A stretch of 64,000 nt of DNA from assembly GCF_963678635.1 (NCBI RefSeq), contig NC_087062.1:56495970-56559969 (forward strand). Direction: 5' to 3'. The notes under the pieces are model-generated. The model searched no databases, was not told the DNA's origin, and saw only the letters and a program-made list of their open reading frames with translations. The DNA is from Symsagittifera roscoffensis. Lineage: Eukaryota > Xenacoelomorpha > Acoela > Convolutidae. Positions 56,612-64,000 of the stretch are shown here, one piece after another. The stretch's first letter is position 1. The number at the start of each line of letters is the position of its first letter. The translations under genes were made by a program, and so were the position numbers.

Positions 56612-57473
56612 CTAGAGTGTAACGCACCTCCGGTGCTTGGAATTTTTGGCAAATCATAAAAAACCTCATATCTCGGAACCTAGGATGATTTGAGCGGTCA
56701 AACATGGACACCAGATCTGTAACCTCTGAAAACCGTGACAGCAACCAATTATAGGGTTGATAATTTTAAATTTTTTCAACTCAAGTTTTGAAAAACTATA
56801 GAAACGTCATACCTCCGAAAAACGCCTGAGCAGTCCAGTTTAGCGCAAAAACGTCAGATCATGAAAACTACAAGGATTTCTGCAAATATTTTGAGCTAAA
56901 ATTTTGTGCAACTTTTTCAAAAATCTCAAAAAAAACTTCCTATTTCAGAAACTAAAAGCATTCGCGCTTTCATATTTAGAGCAAGATTTGCAACCCATGA
57001 AAGTACCTTGATAGCAATCCACTATAGGCTTGAACTTCAACTTTTGTGAAGTCTGTTTTAATTTAAGGCCTTTGAAAACTTATAAAAATCATATACAAAC
57101 CTCACAACTTGGAAACTAAAAGAAATACAGCGATCACATTTGGAAACACGATATGCACCTCTGAGAGTACCCTGACACCACCCAACTAAGGCGTTGGGAT
57201 TTAAAATCTTGTGAAAATTTATGAATCATAAAAAAAACGTCATATCTGGACAAAATAAAAGAACTTATGCAGTCATTTTGGAGTCAACACTTGCAACTCC
57301 TCATAATACCTTCCTGACAGCACCGAACTAAAGGATTGGGAAATTCAAATTTGTTGAAATTAGGACTTGTCTTATCTCGTAAGCTAAAAAAAATTTGTGT
57401 ATTCATATTTCAAGGCCAAATTTTCAACCCCGGAGAAACCATGACAGCATCCCACTAATGGCTTGCTAATTTC
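56612..57473 (-). mobile_element. Helitron-like element filled with tandem repeats, copy 2
   Basis: The minus-strand 3' end is GCACC-GGA-GGTGC (56636-56624), then 8 nt, then CTAG and T, matching copy 1 at 17095. Inside are about five units of the same 165 bp repeat (CTCATATCTCGGAACCTAGG, ATAGGGTTGATAATTT). The right side runs directly into a hairpin-core element at 57474, so the 5' end may be cut off. Confidence 0.65.
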
Positions 57474-57720
57474 AACGCAGCGGCGGAGCTGCGCTTCTGA
57501 AACACTAGCCATAACACGAAAAAAAGCAGCTCTATCAAGTGAAATAAAGTAAGAAAGTAAATAAGCCTCGAATTTGCAAAAATTAGGGAGCGTGTCGGAT
57601 TTGATCCAACGACCTGGATAATATGAGACTCCCGCATTAACCACTCAGACAAGGATGCCTAACACAACCAACACTAGCCACAAGTAAATCAGAGAACAGA
57701 TGCTACGCACTCATATATAG
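57474..57720 (-). repeat. Hairpin-core element carrying a tRNA-Met/Ser-like module
   Basis: Begins CGCAGCGGCGGAGCTGCGCT. The tRNA-like block (57661-57585, minus strand) has TGTCTGAGTGGTTAATGCGG, an arm with CTCATA, and GTTGG-ATCAAAT-CCGAC, a paired T arm. The acceptor stem does not pair. Flanks AACACTAGCCAC and AAATCAG equal those at 26130-26150. Confidence 0.6.
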
Positions 57721-57861
57721 ATCATGTAATAGATATAAAGATGAAACGTCAAACCACGAATAATCAAATTCGAGCCTGAAAAAAACCAACACGACCTATA
57801 TACGAGTCTTCACTTCGTTCATCAAATCTACAACGATAGGAAAAAATTATAGAATTAATGT

Positions 57862-60800
57862 TTAATTTCGTTCAAAATCAGAGGCATCTGAGCTTTTCTC
57901 TTTCACGTGCTGCTCTATCCTATCGATGGCAAGGCGAGCATTCTGTTTAATGGTTTCCAAGTCCTTCTCCGATATCAGTCCATTGTCGTACTGTTGAGCC
58001 ACCTCTGGTGGAACATCTGATTTATATTGCTGGTGAAAACTGTCAACTATGCTGCGTCCTTTTGAGCTGTCAAGTGGGAGTAAGTCTAGACAGTTTCTAC
58101 AAAACTCTTCGCCAGCCACAATCATGTTGTTCTCCCAGAAAAGCTTCAGGATTTTCTCGAATGACAAAATACCGGCTGACGCTGAAATTCAGATAAATAT
58201 AAAATCGAATGTTTGAACCCACTGTGTGGCAAAGTAAAATCATAAATATAACTTTATTAACTCCAACAGACATTGGAAACAGCTGATAAAAACAAGGAAA
58301 CCAAAAAAGAACGAGATTTTTCCCTTTCGAACTTCAAAGAAAAACATTAACTTTGAAGGTCCTCAATTCTCTTTTTTTTCTGAGTTTTTTTATAAAAAAA
58401 AACTAACCTCTTTGAATATCAGATAAATATTTTTTATTCCGCCAGTAATCTAAAAATTAGAATCCACTTTTGAAACTGAAATCAATTCGTTTTTTCGAGC
58501 CATTTGAACTTTTGTTATTGCACTGCATAATTTGTCGACCATTCAGCAAATGAATTTTGAACTTAAAGAACAGCTGGAAAAGAGCCACGAACGCAACGAA
58601 ATAGAAAAAATACTGATTTAATTTTTGAAAAAATCCAACTTTCGAGTTTCAAAGAAAAAATATATGGCCTTAAAATTCAAGAACAATTTTTTTTGATAAA
58701 ACACATTTTGAGAAAACTGGGTCAATAGGTAAGACTTTTATTTCGCTGCGAAATCTGATAACTAATTTACATTTTCGAAATTGGGAGTCGATCACGTTTT
58801 CCATGACCTTAACACTTTTGCTGCTCGACAGTAGAGTTTGCTTTCCTTTCAACAAACGAAAATATTCAATCAAACATTTTCAAATTTTTGGAATTATTTT
58901 TTTCCCAATTTTACGATTTTGCAAACTACCTTCTTGTACCATTAATTTGTTGGTCTATCTTTCAGCATGACCAATTGCCATTAGATTTTGTAGGCTGGTT
59001 TTTTCTCCAGAGATAATATTTTTTAGGAATACTTTCTGATGCTGAATTACACTGTTTTTTTTCTGTTGTGAGTTTCCAATCAGGGTCATTAAAATTTGAC
59101 ACCCTATTAAATATTCTTTATAAATGACTTGAGACGTATACAATTGAGATAATAATATAATTAAGTAGAATTACAATCTGACTTATCAATTAAATAAAAC
59201 ATTGTTTCTAGTCTTTGCTAGTAAATTTTGAGAATTAAATTTTGATGGTTGCAGATTTTTTCTAGCAATTATTGTTCGATCGAAAATTGTAACAAGTTGT
59301 ACCTTTTTTGACTTGTGTTCTGTTCAGATTTTAATCCCAATTCTGTTATTATTTAGTCTAGCTTGTCAAAATCAGCGCCATTATGTTCTTGTCAAGTCCA
59401 GTGCCAACCCATAAAATAGTGTAGTTAAAATCCAGATCGCAGTCATAAATTCCTCAGGCTAATAATAACATAAATATAAGTAAAATGTTCTTGCTGGCAA
59501 AATGAATCAAATCAACAGGTCCGCTGCTCGGCGGTAAAATTTTAAAACAGTCAAACCTAGGCGAAATTTAAGCTAAGCAGTTGCTTCCCTTAAATTTTAT
59601 CCTTAAAAACAAACACCTCACAAATTAAATCATTTAAAACTCACTTCTTTCATTGACATGTAAGAATCAAGAAAACACTACTAACAGAGCAGCCGCATTC
59701 CCGTTAAAAAAATCTCAGATGACCTCTTCACATCTTTGCAGTCTGTGTATGTGGTCAAGAGACATTTGAGCACTTGCGAGTTCAAACAGACAGTTGGATT
59801 TCTCTGAAATCGCCCAATGCTAAAGTTGGCAACATCTATAACTTCTATGATTTCATCGGCTAAACGGATTCTTTCGGTGTCATTGACGTGTTGGGACTCG
59901 CATTGTCCTAGCAAGGTACAGAACTCATTTAGAGCTATCTGACTCCTAGAACAGAAAAAGAACGGAGTAAAATCATAAACGCTCTTGAAGCTTAATTTCC
60001 AGTCTGCAGAAAACTAGGAACCAAACATCCTATACCATTTATTTGAACTATCCTATGCGCATATGGGGCGTAATTCCGAGTTCAAGCGGTAAAAATGTCA
60101 ACAGACAACTTGAGAAGCAGACATGAGCAACCTTGTTAGGAAGCCGAGACAGTCAAACCAAAATAACTTTCTCAAAAGAGTAACAAGTGAAGTGATGACG
60201 AGTTCAAATTTAAAACATACCAAAACATCAAAAAATATTTGAGTATTGAAAAGTAAATTATTTTAAAAAAACGGTTTTCTCTAACCCTGAAAAATTTTGA
60301 GTTTGCTTCAAATACTGTCTTATATCTACTCAACCAAAAAGAGCGAATCCAATAACGGCGAAGTATTACTAACTTTTCAGCATATCCAGTCAGCTTCAAA
60401 ACTTCCCACAGCTTTGGCAGACAGAAGAAGGCGCCCTTTCCGACCAGAGATGGCACAATATCTCGAACAATTATACCGACGCTTGGTGTGAACGCAGTGG
60501 GTACGATGTTGAACAACAATCTGTTCCACTCTCTCGGATCATCGCAAGAGGCAATAGTCTGTATGTACTTTTTAAAAAACCTGCAACCAAAGTTCATTTT
60601 CACGAATAGTTTACCACAAGCAGAGATGCTCCTATCTGACTATTAAACCAATTAACGAATTAAAAATCTATCGACTTATTGCCCCTGATTTGGTATTTCA
60701 TCAGAAATGAAATTCATTTTTGTGGGAATTAAAAAATGCAAACATACATGCATAAACATACATGCAGAAATTGAATGAAAAATAAGAAATGATTAGCTGA

Positions 60801-61085
60801 AATTAGACTCACTCTGCTCTATCTTCTTGGAACTTCAGCAGGAAAGGGTTTCTTTGTGCAAATCGGAAAAGCCTCTCCGCTAAATTAGGATCTTTTTTTT
60901 GAATAGCCAGATTAATGGCGGCAGGGAGGAAGTCAAAAGTGTCAGCATTGGGCATGTCTTTACTTGTTGATTGATCCAGAAAAACGCCCGAGTAGTTGCT
61001 CAGCGCTTTCTCCACCGTGGCATACAACACTTCGAATCTTACGCTTCTTACATTTGCTCCACTTGCGGATAATTCGCGGTATTTT
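57862..61085 (-). CDS. PTCD3: Mitochondrial PPR protein PTCD3 (mS39), C-terminal part
   Basis: Component of the small mitoribosomal subunit, a pentatricopeptide-repeat protein that acts in mitochondrial translation. Four exons join in phase: 61085-60813, 60580-60374, 59945-59686 and 58181-57862, encoding about 353 residues, roughly half the human length. Colinear similarity with human PTCD3 is best around FFKKYIQTIASCDDPREW and the following VPTAFTPS, then through the helical repeat segments to the acidic C-terminus. Exon 1 of this set begins in phase 2 after TTTTAG, so at least one more exon must exist upstream. I could not find it between 61090 and 64000; it is probably beyond the window. 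The third-to-last codon of exon 3 depends on donor GTTAGT after CTCT, which restores the frame. Identity is moderately sure, since PPR proteins diverge fast. Confidence 0.75.
58265..58880. repeat. Two adjoining copies of the CTGGGTCAATAGG family in PTCD3 intron
   Basis: The first copy spans about 58265-58600 and is diverged. The second (58670-58880) has TTTGAGAAAACTGGGTCAAT, TTTCGCTGCGAAATCTGATA and GTCGATCACGTTTTCC. Both lie in the last PTCD3 intron. Confidence 0.65.
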
Positions 61086-61089
61086 CTAA

Positions 61090-62571
61090 AATCAAAAGAG
61101 CCCATTGATAAAGTGAAAGTGATCACACTAAAAAAAGCAGACATTTTCACAAAAAACTATGAGCCCAAAACTTTTTTGACAAAGCGGCGATACGAAGCTC
61201 CGCACCACTGGTAACACCACGCAAAACCACAGTGCAACCTACGGGCAAAAAATAAAAGAACCAAAGTCGAAAAAACTGCATGTACAAAACTTTCATACTT
61301 TTGTCTCGAACGACATTCAATTATAGTTTTGCTTGCTTAGATCACAAGAAAACACCAAAGTACACGCGGACAAAAAATTGGCTGATATTTAATCGGCAAA
61401 TTTCATGTTAGTAGTTCATGTTAGTCCCTGGCTGAATTCAAAACCCGAACCTTTGTCTTCCCATGCATAGACATTAACACATGGCAAATTCTGCAAAAGT
61501 CAATTTAAATTTATCATCAATCAAGACATGAAATTATTAAATGATTTTCGCGGCTCATTAGGAGGAAAAATCTGCTCCAATTTCAAAACGCCAACTTGAT
61601 TGACACCGTAAAAAAACTATTTCTAATCGCCTGCTTGATTACAAGCGTAAAAAAATTTATTTCTAATCTTAAGAAGCTGAAAGCACTTATTATTCCGCAA
61701 GATTAAGTTAGGAAAAAACTTTAGAAGCAAGTTACATCATATAAACTACCTCAAACTACCTCTTTGAGGAGCGTGAACATTCTTGAGGTACTATTTACAT
61801 CGTACGCCGAATGCTAACTCAATTGGGTAAAAATACCTTGGAAAAGCTAGCCTAAGCATTAACTAACCGAAATGAGATGTATACATAAACAATATTCTGT
61901 CTCATTTCATTGCATAACAGCGTCATTTTTGTTGACCGAATTGATTTTCTGAGCTCAAAAAATCCCGTTTTTCCCGATTACTCTGTTGTTTTTAGCCCCG
62001 AGGGGAGCGTCCGGCATGCGAAAACTAAGCTTCAGAAACGACGCAAGATAAGTATTGAGGAAGTGGATTTAATCGGACCTCAGCTGGAAGTGTCCTTCTG
62101 GCGCAACTAGGGAGGGATCCTTCAAGACTCTGGTATAAGGTGGTAAAAATTGGTTTTCATTGACACCGAGCTTACCTAAAGAAAATTTTTGATTGGCTGA
62201 AATGCTGACATTGAGTAGTACTAAAAAGAGACAATTTGGGGGAGAGGCTGCAGAATTTCCAAGGAGATGGGACAGAGGCAGGAAAACCTCCCTTTGAAGC
62301 AGCACCCGTGATGAATTATATGAGGCCACTTGTACAGTATGACAGTTGCTTTTTCTTGTGGTGGCATATATATCACTGTGGACGCAACATCTTTTTAAAG
62401 AAGTGTTAGTGAAATTTTGAAGGGGCCTATCTTTTCGCGCTTTCTGAAAAAACAACTATTCAAATTTTGCGGGGAAAGGAGCTATTTAACGCTCTAAATT
62501 CCAAAAACTGCATTTTCAGCACATAAAATTGGGTACTTTAATTTCGCCAATTTGCTCGCAGCTTAACCAAA
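61090..62571. other. Upstream of PTCD3 exon, repeat-rich, no exon found
   Basis: Holds a hairpin-core remnant (61190-61215), a tRNA-like block (61430-61500, minus strand AAAGGTTCGGGTTTTGAATT) and a hAT MITE-like piece near 61925 (GACCGAATTGATTTTCTGAG). I searched for a PTCD3 upstream exon ending in phase 2 and saw none. The 128-codon frame at 62455-62069 has no domain. Confidence 0.5.
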
Positions 62572-63556
62572 TCAGATGGCTGAATGGATGGATGAATGGA
62601 GGGATGATTGAATGTAGCGATAGTTGGCGGGCTGGATGAAAAGATCGATGGATCGCAGGATGGATGAAAAGATGGACGGACGGAAGGCTAGATAAATCAA
62701 TAGATTTATGGCTACATGGATGGATGGCTGTATGGAACTATGGATGGACATATGCATTTGTGGACGCATGTATAGATGGCTGAATGGATAGTTGGATCGA
62801 TGGATGGGTAGATGGATGGACCGATGGTTTGCTGTGGGGAGGAAAGGTAGCATCAGAAAACTCAGATGGCTGAAAGGCTGGTTGTATTAATGGTTGCATG
62901 AAATGAGCGCTGGATGGATAAATAAATTATCTATAGATTGCCGGATTGATGGCTGATTGATGCATAGAAGGTTTGATACCTAAATCGATGGATGGCTGGT
63001 TGAGAGAATTAACGATGTGTGGCTAGACGGACACATGTCTAGATGGATTGATAAATTGCTGATTGGATGGATGGATGATCGATGGCTTGATGCATGGATG
63101 GAAGTAAGAATTGAAAGATGAATTGATGCATCGCTGGCTGGATAGCTCGATGGCTGGAGGGATTGATGAATGGCTGAATAAAAGGCTGAGTGGATCAATG
63201 GACGATAGATGGCTAGATAGATGGATGACTTCATAGATGGCTGGCTGGATGGCTGACTGAATGGGATGATGAGTTGCTTGTTGGACGGATGATAGATGGG
63301 TAGGTAGACATAGATGGCTTCATTGATGAATAGATAGCTGGTTGGATGGATGGGTGTTATAGTGGATCCATATTATGATAGATATCCTGACGGAATGCTA
63401 GTTGGACGGATGATGGTTGTCTAGACAGATGAATGGCTAGATAAATGGATTGTTGGATGAATGGCTGTATAGATTCCTGGTTGGATGGCTATATGGATAG
63501 TTGGAAGAACTAAAGAATGGCTGGATGATGGAATAGACGGCTGGCTGACTGGATAC
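62572..63556 (+). repeat. Long imperfect GATG-type tetranucleotide array
   Basis: Nearly 1 kb of interrupted GATG/GATT/GCTG units. It has drifted a great deal, so it is probably old. Open frames across it are repeat artefacts. Confidence 0.95.
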
Positions 63557-64000
63557 CCTTCATGTACTGCCCTGCCTCGTTTTATCTTGCCTCTCTTTGC
63601 CCTGCACTGCCTTGTACACCCTACCCTGTTCTTTTAGCCTTGCGCTCCATGCGTTGCATTTCGCTTCATTTGCGCTGCTCCGTCTTGCACTGCCCTACAT
63701 TGCCTCTGTGCCCTACCCCTATTCAACCTGCGCTGTCCTACCCTGCTTTGCGCTTCCCTGCCCTGCTTTGCGCTTCCCTGCCCTGCTTTGCGCTCCTCTT
63801 GCCTACCTTGCCCTGCATTGACCTACCCCGCATTGCCCCTCCTCGCCCTCCCCTGCCTTGCATTGCCCTACCCTGCTTCGCCCCTCGTCGCCCTGCCTTG
63901 CACCTTGCCCTGCCTTGCGTTGTCCTACCCTGCTTTTCACCTCCTCGCCCTGCCCTGCACCTTCTTGCCCTCCCCTGCCTTGCGTTGCCCTACCCTGCTT
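63557..64000 (+). repeat. CCTGC/CTTGC-type pyrimidine-rich satellite, cut by window edge
   Basis: Pentamer-like CCTGC, CTTGC and CCTAC units, with a GCTTTGCGCTTCCCTGCCCT block repeated near 63740-63795. GC-rich compared with the rest of the window. It begins right where the GATG array ends and continues past the edge. Confidence 0.95.

Noticed and set aside
62069..62455. 128-codon frame upstream of PTCD3
   Set aside because: No mitochondrial PTCD3-like content, no suitable phase 2 donor, and part overlaps a hAT-type fragment.
62572..63234. Ser/His/Ile-rich repetitive proteins
   Set aside because: Translations of the GATG simple repeat; periodic only because the DNA is.

Overview
The window looks like nuclear DNA from an invertebrate animal. 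It is AT-rich and the genes are broken by canonical GT-AG introns. Their products are clear animal homologues: PRPF40, a CREC-family EF-hand protein, DPH6, TFIIIC subunit GTF3C2, WDR6 and mitoribosomal PTCD3. DPH6 carries the RidA-like C-terminus that human DPH6 lacks, which argues against a vertebrate. I cannot name the species or phylum. All gene assignments rest on reading the translations; no search was run.

Every convincing gene is on the minus strand. From high to low coordinates they are: PTCD3 (61085-57862, 5' end not found), a 131-residue orphan (54024-53629), intronless WDR6 (48396-45268), GTF3C2 (nine exons, 41197-26762), DPH6 (six exons, 25103-20439), an intronless CREC protein (16005-14974), a small C2H2 zinc-finger gene (12888-12415) and PRPF40 (five exons, 12269-4681). 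I joined exons by matching splice-site phase and protein homology. Several of these genes serve RNA metabolism or translation: tRNA gene transcription, tRNA wobble modification, eEF2 diphthamide, mitoribosome and splicing.

The most interesting biological signal is at the gene starts. Nearly every start codon has a 3' splice acceptor (usually TTTCAG or TTTTAG) 0-8 nt upstream with no visible 5' exon. This is the pattern expected of spliced-leader trans-splicing. The zinc-finger gene and PRPF40 are separated by only about 137 nt, containing an AATAAA and then an acceptor, which is the layout of a two-gene operon.

The rest, well over half the window, is mobile and repetitive DNA. There are two copies of a Helitron-like element ending in hairpin plus CTAG and filled with a tandem repeat of about 165 bp; hAT-type MITEs with CAGGGGC ends; and a 1.2 kb foldback element. 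A very common family has a GCGAAGCT/AGCTTCGC hairpin core and carries differing tRNA-like modules. There are also a tRNA-derived SINE seen twice, a decayed LINE inside a GTF3C2 intron, a degenerate tandem repeat of about 260 bp, and a 1 kb GATG-type array that switches sharply to CCTGC-type sequence at the right edge.
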